Shown: piece by piece, positions 1 to 9,949 of the stretch
Numbering within the stretch: position 1 is the stretch's first letter
Layout: each line of letters opens with the position of its first letter
Source: Chrysomallon squamiferum
Taxonomy: Eukaryota; Mollusca; Gastropoda; Neomphalida; Peltospiridae
DNA: 40,000 nucleotides
Assembly: GCA_012295275.1 (NCBI GenBank)
Contig: CM022670.1
Span: 34,345,301 to 34,385,300 of the forward strand
Reading direction: 5' to 3'
Made by a program: the position numbers and the translations under genes
Notes under the pieces: generated by a model
Told to the model about the DNA's origin: nothing
What the model saw: the letters and a program-made list of their open reading frames with translations, nothing else
Databases searched by the model: none

Positions 1-180
1 TTAAAACAGAAAATGCGAAAATAAGAAAGGATGGTTGAGGGACTAATGAGTTTGGAATTCACCCGCCATTGCAACCAAGAGGGGACCTACGACAGCGCGC
101 TAAATGACCTGCATAGCAACCGATCTTCAGATCATGTAGATACCGACAGACAGACAGACGGATAGACTGACTGACAGTCA
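1..180. other. Unique leader sequence, nothing recognised
   Basis: Mixed-composition sequence with no supported reading frame. It ends in a short run of GACA/GACT-type simple sequence before the CA/TA-rich block. I see no gene here. Confidence 0.4.
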
Positions 181-1080
181 GAAAGACAGAAACATATATA
201 CATACACATAAAAACAAACACACATACACACGTATACTTATTTATGTATACATGTATGTGTGTGTGTGTGTGTGTGTTTATATATATGTCTGTATCTATA
301 TACACACATATATATATATATAAACATATAATATGTATGTATATATATTTATATACACACATATACATAAACTGATATATGTATATTTAAGAGATATATA
401 CATACACACACATACACAAACACATATCCACGCGCGAATACACATACAGAAATATAAATATACCTATACATACGTGTATACAAAGACACACACAAAAGCG
501 CATGTTTACGCACCCACACACACGCAAGCACGTTCATATGAACACATACAACTTAATACACAAATGAATATAAACACACATCCAGATATATATAAAAATA
601 AAGACTTGTATACAATAGTACACTGAGACAAATACGAACACATGCACTCATACATACATATATATATATATGAATGTATATATACAAATGTACACGCCCA
701 CGCACGCGCACACAAACATACCTATACACATGTATGAACATGGACATGCAGACCCACAAAAATACACGTGCATGCAAACAAAAAAGAATAAATATTTTTT
801 AGTAACACAAGCATACACGTATACAGTCATACATACGTACCCAGTACACACAGATATACATGTACAAACGTACATACATATTATATACATAGTTACACAC
901 TCATGCATTCGCACGTGTATCTGTATATGTATGTAACGTACAGAGAAACACGATAACTAAATAATTAGATATACGCACACCCAAAGAAAAGAACCAAAAT
1001 TGATAAAGCAACACATACACGTATACCAACACACACTTATATCTAAACAACGCATGCACGCACATACAGACAAACATACC
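181..1080. repeat. Cryptically simple CA/TA/CATA-rich block
   Basis: About 900 bases made almost entirely of interleaved ACAC, ATAC and TATA words. It includes a pure GT run near 256-277 and TA runs near 310 and 660. Reading frames stay open on both strands only because ACAT/ATAC words contain few stops. Their translations are low-complexity His/Tyr/Thr/Ile (or Cys/Val/Tyr/Met) strings, so none is called as a gene. Alternating purine-pyrimidine tracts of this kind can form Z-DNA (general knowledge). Confidence 0.85.
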
Positions 1081-1409
1081 ACAATTTTCCAGTTTAAAAT
1101 AGTTGGGCATACTGTTTCCCACTATGCAGTTTCACATGTAATCAGTACCGTGATGCTTGCATCTCCTATCGAGCTTAAAACACAGCTCCCATTTCATCTA
1201 CTGATATTTTAATCCCCAAGTTCGAGGCGAATATTATAATGACTGAGCTTGAAACTGTAAGAGTAGAAAGTTTAAGAAAGGACAGCAATAATTATAGAAA
1301 AATAGTCACATACATTATGCTCGATAATATATATAATTATCGTTATTTTGAAAATGTTAAAACGATGCACGGTGATATATTTTATAGTCAGTGAATTTAA
1401 TTTTTCGTA
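1081..1409. other. Unique AT-rich sequence, no gene seen
   Basis: Ordinary AT-rich DNA with stops in all frames at short spacing. No splice-bounded coding segment or RNA gene was recognised. Confidence 0.4.
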
Positions 1410-1572
1410 TTACCATTATCATCATCATCTTCATTATTATTATTTTTATAATCGTCATCGTTAACATTTATCATCATCATCGTTATTAATATCATCGTTA
1501 AGCATCGTCATTATTATCACCACGATCATCATATTCATTATCATCGTCGTCGTCGTTGTTGTTGTTGTTTGA
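1410..1572. repeat. Degenerate ATC/ATT/GTC trinucleotide tract
   Basis: A cryptic trinucleotide region of mixed ATC, ATT, CGT and GTT triplets, ending in a short GTC then GTT run near 1540-1570. It is imperfect, which suggests an old and interrupted microsatellite. Confidence 0.8.
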
Positions 1573-2202
1573 CCTGTCATTTATTTATGACTGTTTACAA
1601 CCAGAATTATGCCCACTCAGTCATTTGGTGATCTAGAAGTCTTTCGAATATGTTTCATAATCCAGCATTAATTGTTAGAATATCTGGTTGGTTCTTCCAT
1701 TCATTTGTTCATTTCTTACTGTTATAAAGTCTAATTATTTTCCTAATTTGTTAGTTTTGCCACCCTGGCTTTGCTTCTTTACAAAAGTCATATTTTAATC
1801 ATAAAGACAAATATCATTATAATTATTATGCTAACAAAACGCGCGTCTTTTTTTTTTTTTTTTGTCTGATTGTCAGTGATAAATCATTTAATGGGTTAAC
1901 TGAAAATGTGCGAGTGTTGAGTCTATTTATTTATCTGAATGACTTCTAGCACGAACTCCGAAAAATATTATGTAAGTATTGTGATGCTCTCTTGCACATG
2001 GCCCCCCTTGATGCAAAATCGTTTACAAAGCATTAAATGGACTAATTAATAAATCAGTAGAATGATCATGTTTAAACTGCTTCAAAAACATCGTGAGGAC
2101 TTTTTTTTGTTTGTTACGGTAGTGATGTTAAGAATGCAATTGTGCACGTACTCAAAACAACAAAGCTGAAAAATATACACATACAGGCAGATATACACAC
2201 GT

Positions 2203-2206
<4 letters not shown>
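1573..2206. other. Unique AT-rich sequence, no gene seen
   Basis: AT-rich DNA with a T homopolymer near 1849-1863. A stretch near 1873-1903 weakly resembles one near 8117-8150. The match is too short and AT-rich to call a repeat. No coding evidence. Confidence 0.4.

Positions 2207-2288
<82 letters not shown>
2207..2288. repeat. (AG)41 microsatellite
   Basis: A pure, uninterrupted AG dinucleotide run of 82 bases. The purine/pyrimidine mirror symmetry makes it able to form triplex (H-) DNA, which is known for such tracts. A pure run this long is expected to vary in length. The open frame through it (Arg-Glu repeats) is a by-product. Confidence 0.97.
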
Positions 2289-2292
<4 letters not shown>

Positions 2293-2344
2293 TATCAAGA
2301 ATGCAAGACGATTTCAGAATCCAAAACTAATGAAAGCGTCAGCA

Positions 2345-2368
2345 TAATCTTCGAGATAATCTTCGAGA
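2345..2368. repeat. 12-bp unit repeated twice in tandem
   Basis: The 12-base word ATAATCTTCGAG occurs twice in perfect tandem. It is a small local duplication just before the tetranucleotide array. Confidence 0.7.
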
Positions 2369-2388
2369 GGAAAATAATAATAATAAAG

Positions 2389-2454
2389 AAACAAACAAAC
2401 AAACAAACGAACGAACGAACGAACGAACGAACGAACGAACGAACGAACAAACAA
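2389..2454. repeat. (AAAC)/(GAAC) compound tetranucleotide array
   Basis: AAAC units give way to about eleven GAAC (ACGA phase) units and then return to AAAC. The central block differs from its flanks by one A-to-G change in every unit. This fits spread of a single substitution through the array by slippage. Confidence 0.95.
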
Positions 2455-3334
2455 ATATAAACGGAGAAAACCAAACCTTTTAAAAAAATAATTAGTGTTT
2501 CATGTGATTATATCAGCTACAACTTGCGGCAAGCGATCTTTCATATGAACCTTCCCACAGGCAGGAATGTACATACCAAGGCGTTTTGACAAGCAGGTCG
2601 CTGGGGCATTAAGTGGAGCACATTATACGTAATGATGTAACCTGAACCTACGTGGGCTCATTGATCAGATATCCCTGTACCATACACCATTTGATACCGT
2701 ACAGAATGCAAGCAGATCTCCCGGGTTGATGCACGTATTTGAACAGATTAGTTTGTTAACTCTTTAATCGTTGAACCATGAATTTGTTTTGATAACATTG
2801 CCGAAATTCCCTCTAGGCGTCAGAAGAAGACGTCATTAATTATTACTTCTCATAACTTTTCGACCGATCTCTTAAATACAGCTTTGATAATACTACAGTA
2901 CTGGATTGTTAGCAAAAAAATAAAGTACGTTTTGGATTTTTTTTTTTTTTTTTTTTTTTTTGTGTGTTTGTTTATCTATATATATATATATATAAAACCA
3001 GATTTATAACCATTTCTGAAAATACTTAATTTTATTTTTATTTATTTATTTATTAATCTTTTATCATTCTTCCTATTATTTCCCTTTTTCTTTTTTCCTT
3101 TATATATTTATTTATTTATTTTTTATTTTCCATCTTCGTATTTTCTTATCTAAATCTTTTGCTGTAAAACAACACTCAGTTCAAACAAAATTGAATTACA
3201 CAGAAAATTAATGTTAATCTTTCATTATCCAAGATGCACTATCCAACAAACCAAAAAAAAAAAAAAATTTAATTAATCATTTTCAAAAATACTAATAAAA
3301 ATAATCCCGGGTTATACTTTAAAAAAAAATCACT
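2455..3334. other. AT-rich sequence with T-, TA- and TTTA-runs, no gene seen
   Basis: Contains a T homopolymer (about 2938-2961), a TA run (about 2975-2993) and TTTA/ATTT-rich stretches (3035-3125). No coding evidence on either strand. Confidence 0.5.
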
Positions 3335-3780
3335 TCCACGATGAAACTCCACACCCGTGAACTCCAAGATGTTTACGCCGAATTCGCCATCATCAACAGT
3401 TTAGTGTTGCACTTTTTGCACGGTCAGCTGCACGAGGTTTTGTCTCGTTGCCTCGGTCTCGCCGCACATCGCGCGCTATGTGCGAAACTCTCCGCGGGCC
3501 CCGACGCACACCGAGGTCAGCTCTAATCGGGAGAAATTAAGTCCGCAGACATTTCCCACAAACGGAGACGGGAGGGGACTCAGGGGGTGGTCTGTTCTTG
3601 CGCGGCCATATTTGACACCCCAGGTCGGAGTTTTAAGATTCATTTCAGTGCAGGCGTCCGGGGGATGTTGAGCAGATCGGAAGAAAACACCCTTGAAATG
3701 AGCGATAATGAAGACGAATGTATCATCATTTTCAGATAACGCGTATTCCCCCTCACTTACTGTTTTGTCCTTTAGCTTCA
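3335..3780. other. CpG-rich island with small ORF of uncertain reality
   Basis: A patch clearly richer in G/C and CpG than its surroundings, best between 3350 and 3660. On the + strand an ATG at 3341 opens a 61-codon frame to a stop at 3524-3526, with a mediocre start context. On the - strand a 101-codon frame overlaps it. Neither translation contains a motif I recognise, and both may simply reflect the scarcity of AT-rich stop codons in GC-rich DNA. Possible explanations are an unmethylated regulatory island, a first exon of an unidentified gene, or old unique DNA. I infer no function. Confidence 0.35.
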
Positions 3781-3799
3781 CTGATCCAAGTAACTGATT

Positions 3800-3956
3800 G
3801 TTGATAGTTGCATTAGTTACTCGGGTCTTGGTAGCATGTGGGTCATGTCATCGATCTGGTGAGTTCGAATCTCCGTAGCTGATCATGTGACCGATAACAA
3901 AAAAAACAAAAAAATAAAAAAAATAAAAATCGCCAAAAAAACAAATAATAATAATA
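3800..3956 (+). mobile_element. Possible tRNA-derived SINE with A-rich tail
   Basis: At 3861-3873 there is a good Pol III B-box-like word (GAGTTCGAATCTC). About 29 bases upstream, at 3832-3843, lies an imperfect A-box-like word. About 25 bases past the B box an A-rich tail begins (3897-3956) with AAAAAAT/AAC interruptions and AAT triplets at its end. Head, body and A-rich tail is the usual order in tRNA-derived SINEs. The A-to-B spacing is shorter than in a functional tRNA and I could not fold a cloverleaf, so an intact tRNA gene is unlikely. No target-site duplication was identified with certainty. Confidence 0.4.
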
Positions 3957-4105
3957 ATAAAATCAAAACCAACAATAATAAGTTATCTACTAACTTTCTA
4001 ACTTATAACCAATTGAACGGTTCAAGTTTTGTATCAATAACTTGAACTTTGAGTGAATTTAAGTACAGCCTCCGGCCGATGACATAATCAGTATTTAAGA
4101 AAACA

Positions 4106-4111
<6 letters not shown>

Positions 4112-4149
<38 letters not shown>
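4112..4149. repeat. (TA)n microsatellite
   Basis: A pure run of AT/TA dinucleotides, preceded by a short CA tract. Confidence 0.95.
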
Positions 4150-4151
<2 letters not shown>

Positions 4152-6289
4152 TGGATAAATTACCTCGTTAAAACCTTGTACTTAAGCCCCCTTGTTCTCA
4201 TATCAAACTAACGAATTTAGCTTGGAGGTGTTTTATTATTTTATTGTGCCAGTCTGAGTATACTGGCTGCTGTGATATGCTACAGTGTAAGTTGCGCAAT
4301 TCAGAAGTGTGGGATTGCCTGCCTAAGTCACTGTTAGGTTGTTAGTTCGTCAGATCAACCCAGCGATAGAATCAGTTTAGCGTCCTTGCTTTTCTGAAAA
4401 TACTACTTTTCAGGGATAGGTCCAAGGCTACTTTGGAGCAACATTTGTAACAAGGATGATGCTATCATATTATTTGATGACATACTGTAGAAGAAATTCG
4501 AGCACCTCTGGCATATAAATACATGCAGCATAATAAACGTTGGCTCAAAGCTGATAGTTCAATCAGTCTGCCATGAATATAAAAGTTGCTTGCTAAGCAA
4601 AAAAGGTGTGTTATATTTTTCAAAATTGTATGTACTAAACAATTTTCCTGAATTATATAAGTTAAGATCAAGACAAGCACACGCGAACTCTCCAGTGATT
4701 GCGTGCTTAACTCGTAGGAACAAAACCAACATGAAAATGATCTTGCAGTGATATCTTGCAATTTAATCCCATCTGAGAAACATAATAGCAAGACACTCTG
4801 CGTAAAGCTGTTATAAGTTACAGTAAAAGCAGATGGAAAGGATTGTTAGTGTATGTAAAAACATTACACGATTAGTTCTCTGCACTGTTTTTAACGGACG
4901 TCATTATAATTTGTACTGTTATGTCTAAAACAAATCACAGATACACCAGAAAATATTAATATTTCATTACAGTATTACAAACTTACCACTGTTAGGTCTT
5001 AATGCCCTATAATTAACGACAAATGGGCGAAATTTCATAGCTAAAAGGATAAAAACCTATCAGTGCATCTGTTATGATGTTACAGTCAATATCACTAGTC
5101 TATCAAAGTCTACGGCACGTGCTTTCCTGCATGTAGGACGATTCACGACAAGAATTTCTTGCTGGTAATGGAAAAAAAAAAAAAAAAGTAACCTATCGCG
5201 ACATTATTATCTTTATGACACTTAAATACAATCAAGATTATGCAACGAATTATCATTCTGTTTAGTTCGTTATCAACTAAAATTAAATATAAACTTTCTT
5301 TTTCATAATTTTCGAAAACATGTGAGAGAAAAATTGTTACTGTAGATCACGCCACTGAGAAAGAAGTATCAGTATTTAAAATGGAGATATCCTTGATTTT
5401 TTTGTTTTGATTTTTTTTTTCCATACCATTATTATTATTATAATATATATTCCCATAGCCGTAAAAGGGTTAAATTTAGTTAATAAGATCATTCGGTGCA
5501 TTGTAAGCTTTTCAGTATATATCTATTTGCGTTTAATATTTCGATCCTGGGGGTGGAGTGCTTTCAAAACTAAAATGACACGTCTAAATATTCTTGAAAT
5601 ATGAAACGCTGTAGGAGTTAGCTACTGTACTGAAACATTTACACATACACTCTTAATCTATGTTTAATTACAGTAATGAGAAAGATCAAGTATATCGTGT
5701 TTGTAGTTTACATAAAAATAATGATTTACTGCATTCTATTTTTTTATTTTTTTTATTTTTTAAAATATTTTATATCTTTTTCTATTTTTTAGTTCAGATA
5801 TTTTAAAAATATATCCATATAATATACACACACTTATTTTTTTTACATATTCTGCCTATTTACATAAATACGTATATACACAGACATATAAACATTGTCT
5901 ATCTCTCCGACATTTACCCACTAATATAATTATTATTATATGCCTACATTCGCATGCACGCGCACACACATACATACACGTACAAACACATGCATAACAC
6001 ATAAAATACATCTACTTATGAACACATTTTTAAAAATGTTCTATCGATACTTATATATCCCTCTTCCTTCTCCAACATAATTCTGTCAAAATTAAAACGT
6101 ACGGTGGGTACCATGTTGCTCTTACAACTATTTATTTTGCTAATGATGGTGAAGTTGGCGGTGTCGGTGACTGTAGCGATGATGTTAATCATGATGTCGA
6201 CGATACGTGATGGCGACAGCAACGACATTTACACGAAAACGATGATGTAGCGATAACAGTCGTGCTGGTGTTACTGAAGTCTCAAAATA
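4150..6289. other. Long unique AT-rich stretch, no gene seen
   Basis: About 2.1 kb of AT-rich sequence with many short frames, none longer than about 108 codons and none with a recognisable motif or splice-bounded coding character. It contains A/T homopolymers (5170-5187, 5398-5420, 5740-5760) and a CA/TA-rich simple patch around 5826-6000. This is ordinary non-coding DNA as far as I can tell. Confidence 0.5.
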
Positions 6290-6440
6290 CGACGATGAAA
6301 ATGAGGATGAGGATGATGATGATGATGATGATTGTGCTGATGATGGCGATGATGAAGAAGAAAAAGAAGATGATGATGGCGATGATGAAGAAGAAAAAGA
6401 AAAAGATGATAATGATGATAATAGTGATGATGATGATATC
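6290..6440 (+). repeat. GAT/GAA/AAG trinucleotide tract with internal 33-bp duplication
   Basis: A cryptic GAT/GAA/AAG tract. Within it a segment of about 30-33 bases (GATGATGGCGATGATGAAGA followed by AGAAAAAGAA) occurs twice in tandem, around 6338-6405. One + frame reads as a run of Asp and Glu with a few Lys and Asn. It has no ATG between the preceding stop and the tract and ends at a stop near 6490. It could in principle be part of an exon for an acidic tail, but the simple-repeat explanation is enough. Confidence 0.8.
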
Positions 6441-6539
6441 CGATCACCACATACGAAACAAAAGTTATTATTTTTACGTATGCTGTATTAACGTATACGA
6501 TGTACAATATTTTATATTTGTACTTACGAAGTGGTGTTA

Positions 6540-6850
6540 ACCCAAGCAGACGGCGAGTGCTGATATAATTCAAAACATCAGAAGTGAAAACCTCTTCTGA
6601 CGCCACCAGCTTTATCTACAGATGTTCACTTCAATAAAGGAGGCAAAAGAAACCCAGCAGGGACGGGATTCCGGCTCCCCGGGGGTAGCTGTCGTCACTT
6701 AATCATTACACACGCACCCTCTTTCTAGTGATGCTATCTCGGGTCGCTTTCATCGTGTTTCCAGCTAATAAGCTAATTTCGCCCTCGACAGACGTTCAGT
6801 GTCTCCTGGGCGCGAAGAGAGGGCGAAGTTATGAGGCAGATACACAGAGA
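6540..6850. other. GC-richer island with a 9-bp inverted repeat
   Basis: GC and CpG content rise here against AT-rich flanks. The 9-base word TTCGCCCTC (6778-6786) is matched by its exact reverse complement at 6819-6827, giving a potential hairpin with a loop of about 32 bases. No coding frame is credible: the - strand frame crossing the left edge starts only with GTG and runs into the trinucleotide tract. It could be a regulatory island, but this is unproven. Confidence 0.35.
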
Positions 6851-7445
6851 AATATAATAAATTAACACAAGAGTGTCGGTTAATAAAAGAGAAAATTTAA
6901 TTTATGGCTAGGTTAAGTGAGGTTTCAACAACAGATCTGTGTATCAGATGGTTGTTGGGTCTGTAGAGCATATGTTACATTCGAGTAGTGTCTACAGCGT
7001 CTGATAGGAGTATCTGGTATTAAACAGTGGTACGTGCTGTCATTCTGAATCACACAAGTCAAATTACAGAAATCTTTCTACATCTGATTATACCGTAAAT
7101 ATTAAAATTTCAGTATATAATCGAGCATTTCGAAGGTCTTTATATAAAACGGATTATAATTACAAACTGTTGCTGATAAAAGGTGACTGAGTTAATTTTT
7201 CGGATGCTTAAGCAGGATTTATAAAGGTTATTAAATGGGAAAAATGAGATCAAGGAAAAGTAATATACAAATAAATGAATTAAATGTAATGAAATAATTT
7301 GAATAACTGAATATTTAGGAAACCACAATACATTTTGATAATTTTTAGATATTAATCATGCTTATCATTTTTGATAACTAGTTATAACTAGAGGTTATGA
7401 TAAACCTTTTGGAATGGGAAATAACCAAAGGTCTGTTTACGCATT
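6851..7445. other. Unique AT-rich sequence, no gene seen
   Basis: No coding evidence. It contains a 14-bp perfect palindrome, CTAGTTATAACTAG, at 7378-7391. Confidence 0.4.
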
Positions 7446-7563
7446 CATATATATATATATATATATATATATGCATGTATGTATGTATGTATATATGTAC
7501 GTACGTGTGTACTGTATAGATGACTTCTTTTCTTTCACTTTTGCCTTTTTTTTCTTCTTCTTC

Positions 7564-7594
<31 letters not shown>

Positions 7595-7600
7595 TACTAT
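7446..7600. repeat. (AT)n-(TGTA)n tract followed by (TTTA)n
   Basis: A run of about 13 AT dinucleotides passes into TGTA tetranucleotides (to about 7505). After a short unique stretch there is a T/C-rich run and about eight TTTA units (7563-7597). The + frame through it is low-complexity Tyr/Ile/Phe and is not a gene. Confidence 0.9.
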
Positions 7601-7832
7601 TTTCTCCTTTTCACCCATAAAATTGTTAAAACTGTACATCCCCAGTAAACACAAACATCTTCAACGTATTTTGGCCGACGGATTCGCTACTGTTGCCAAA
7701 AACATTCAGTTCATATTTTAGTTCCCGGGTGATGCTCTGCATATACAGAATGTTAAGTTAATGTTACACTGAAGCTTTATCTCTTGTCCATAATTCTTTT
7801 TTTTTTTTCTCTTTCTCTCACCACCCGACCAG

Positions 7833-8082
7833 GAATGTTACACAAATTGGCAATGCACGCGGGTGCAAACACGCAATTACTCGCGCGCTATTGGCGAGGG
7901 TGAACGAAGATGCGGCCATTCTGGCGCAGTGCCTGCACGTGTTGTGCGTGCAAGAACAAATGGTCTTGATGGGATTCGGAGACTGGCGCGTTGATGGCCA
8001 ACAGTGGATTGATAATGAGAGTCTCTCGTTATCCGCGCTTTGGTGGCCAAAGTCTGTGGCTTCTATCTTAATGGAAGGATGA
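7833..8082 (+). pseudogene. Weak candidate terminal exon or relic coding segment
   Basis: A T/C-rich tract with many Ts and CTCTTTCTCTC (about 7795-7825) ends in CAG at 7830-7832, a good 3' splice site. One frame then stays open from codon 7834 to TGA at 8080-8082 (82 codons), and AATAAA follows at 8102-8107. The GC content is higher than that of the flanks. The translation has no motif I recognise, and an overlapping - strand frame (7818-8156) is even longer. The distance from stop to AATAAA is very short for a 3' UTR. It may be the last exon of an unseen upstream gene, a relic, or a chance combination. The pseudogene label is only a placeholder. Confidence 0.15.
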
Positions 8083-8159
8083 CAAAAATGCTGTTTTGCA
8101 GAAATAAAACACAGCGCCAGTGATAAACCAGTAAATGGTTTAATTAACTGTAACATTCT

Positions 8160-8683
8160 AGAAGAATTTCCCCAACTGGGTGGCTAGGGTTAGGTGAAAA
8201 AGGGCATCTCTGTAACAAATACTTGATCTTTGCAGAAAAAAAAAAAAAAAAAAAAAAAATGTATTATCAAGTGAAGTTAAACAGAAACTAGATAATAATA
8301 ATATTATATGTGCCGACCCGACCTTTGGGTTATTTGTGTGTTTTTTTGTTCCCACCCAACCTTTTTTTGTGGGGGAGGGGGATGGATCTGGGGTTTTTGA
8401 TCCAGTGTAATTTTATTGTCGATTGTTTTTATATTTGTTTGACTTATTGTTTTGCTGGGTTTTTTCAGATGATAATTATTTTAATTATAAAAGTTATATT
8501 CATTACAATGATGGTGTCCTCTTTTATACAGAAAGTCTAAAATCGTCTAGAACCATTCACTTGAATGGTTAAGAAATCAGATTTCTAAAACGTATCATTT
8601 GTTCTCAACTTCCAATTTTTATGACTCAGTCTACTTAAATTTTGAATAATATACCGATATCTTTCAGGAAAATAGAAAATATG

Positions 8684-8715
<32 letters not shown>

Positions 8716-9249
8716 ATATAATCAAATAAAATAAAATAACATGTGCTTAATAAAAATTAAGTCGCTGATTTAATCTGGTTAAAAATTACGAATTACGACG
8801 GGTAAAAGATAAACGGACCTTCCATAAAATGACAGCCATATGAAGAAAGCCTTTAATAAATCAGATAACGTGCACTGATTGGAACGGGAAATTATTTAAC
8901 TTGTGCACCGAAGTGGATGTATATCTGTCGTCAGGCCTTGAGGAAACGAATGTGTACTAGAATATAAGTTGGTACGGATAAATGTAGACCTGTATGTAGA
9001 CATGTTTGTTCACTCAGTCTTTGAAGTAAATATTTCATTGTTTATCTTACCAATAAAAGAATTAAAAAAAAAAAAAAAAAAAAATGAAGGTAATAATTAA
9101 TGTAGCTTTAATATTTGTCCATAACGAGTGATTAATTAAATGATTATTATTTTACAGCCGAGCAACGAGTTTTGATGAGCGTTATACAATGCCCTATCAA
9201 GCTGCTGTTATTCGTTAATTGATTCAGGTGAACACCCAAACACGTCATA
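8160..9249. other. AT-rich sequence with homopolymers and small palindromes
   Basis: Contains A homopolymers (8236-8259, 9063-9084), an AAAT array (about 8690-8717) and two adjacent hairpin-forming palindromes at 8551-8586. No coding segment is recognisable. Confidence 0.45.
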
Positions 9250-9867
9250 ACGGCTGAAGTGATTGGGTTGTTATTGCTTCAAGTATTCACCCCGTTTACA
9301 AGCAGTTTGCTACCTGATTGGGTCCGTTTCTGCATGTGTGAGCATGTCTGGACAATGCATATTCTGAAAAGCATGTGGTTTTGTTATGCGCAACAGCCTC
9401 CACTCTGGCAAGGGACCGCGCAGGTTGGCGTTCTATTACAGGAGTGGGAACACACACTCACTGGAAGTTTGTCGTTAAAGCGGGAAAGTGTTTCGCTTGT
9501 CTGTCCCCTTCGCCTCGTTTTACTGGGAAATATCCTCGCGTCGTGCCGTCTGGGTAGCACTTCTTCTCAGCGACAGCAACCGCCAAAGGGGTAACGAGAG
9601 AGAGAAAGAAAAAAAAAAAAAAAAAAAAATCTAAATCGTATCTGATTCGTCAACCGGATAAAAATATTTATAGAAAAAAAAAATTGGGACAGTCCCGATA
9701 AGTTGCAGGTACAAATGTCGGCTGTACGGACGTAATACGGGAGGTCAGTGTAGGTTTTTGTGAACGTTGATCATCATCGTGTCTTTTCGTGTGTTCAGGG
9801 ATATTACGGGAATATGTTCCGAATTTCCAGATACAAATTATCCTGACCACATCGGGTGTTGAGCGCC
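9250..9867 (+). promoter_or_regulatory. Inferred promoter-proximal region and 5' UTR of the Ig-domain gene
   Basis: The 600 bases before the start codon are richer in G/C and CpG (best 9350-9590) than the DNA on either side, apart from A runs at 9608-9630 and 9675-9683. An AT-rich box with weak TATA character lies at about 9661-9673, roughly 200 bases before the ATG. A plus-strand frame at 9259-9594 has no ATG at its start and no motif, and is not called as a gene. The transcription start cannot be placed from sequence alone. The promoter role is inferred from position next to a signal-peptide exon. Confidence 0.35.
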
Positions 9868-9940
9868 ATGGATCTGTACCGCCTGTTAAGGTCGAGTTTG
9901 TTTGGAGTACTTATTTTCTTGGTGTCGCACGGAATCTCAG
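9868..9940 (+). CDS. Exon 1 (coding part): signal peptide of an Ig-domain protein
   Basis: The ATG at 9868 sits in a near-ideal Kozak context (GCGCCATGG) and was preferred over the upstream in-frame GTG at 9856. It encodes 24 complete codons: a short polar start with two Arg (residues 5 and 8), a hydrophobic core at about residues 11-19 (LFGVLIFLV), and a small-residue end (HGIS). This is the layout of a secretory signal peptide. The exon stops after one extra base at CAG|GTGAGT (donor GT at 9941-9942), so it ends in phase 1. The frame continues past the donor only to a stop at 10063-10065, through sequence lacking coding character. The phase matches the Ig exon at 37865: joining them makes GAT (Asp) and continues in frame. 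Further exons could lie between, although none was recognised. The 5' UTR extent is unknown. Confidence 0.7.
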
Positions 9941-9949
9941 GTGAGTTGT

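Noticed and set aside
132-1122. Cluster of overlapping frames on both strands
   Set aside because: All are translations of CA/TA-rich cryptic simple sequence and none has normal amino-acid composition.
6271-6606. 111-codon - strand frame with a normal-looking N-terminal part
   Set aside because: It starts with GTG, its second half is His-rich sequence encoded by the trinucleotide tract, and no good donor follows the normal-looking part.
1873-8150. Apparent similarity between 1873-1903 and 8117-8150
   Set aside because: Only about 30 AT-rich bases match and the flanks do not, so chance similarity cannot be excluded.
9259-9594. 111-codon + strand frame upstream of exon 1
   Set aside because: It begins with a non-ATG codon and has no motif. 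Its openness follows from higher G/C content, and its position fits the promoter or 5' UTR better.
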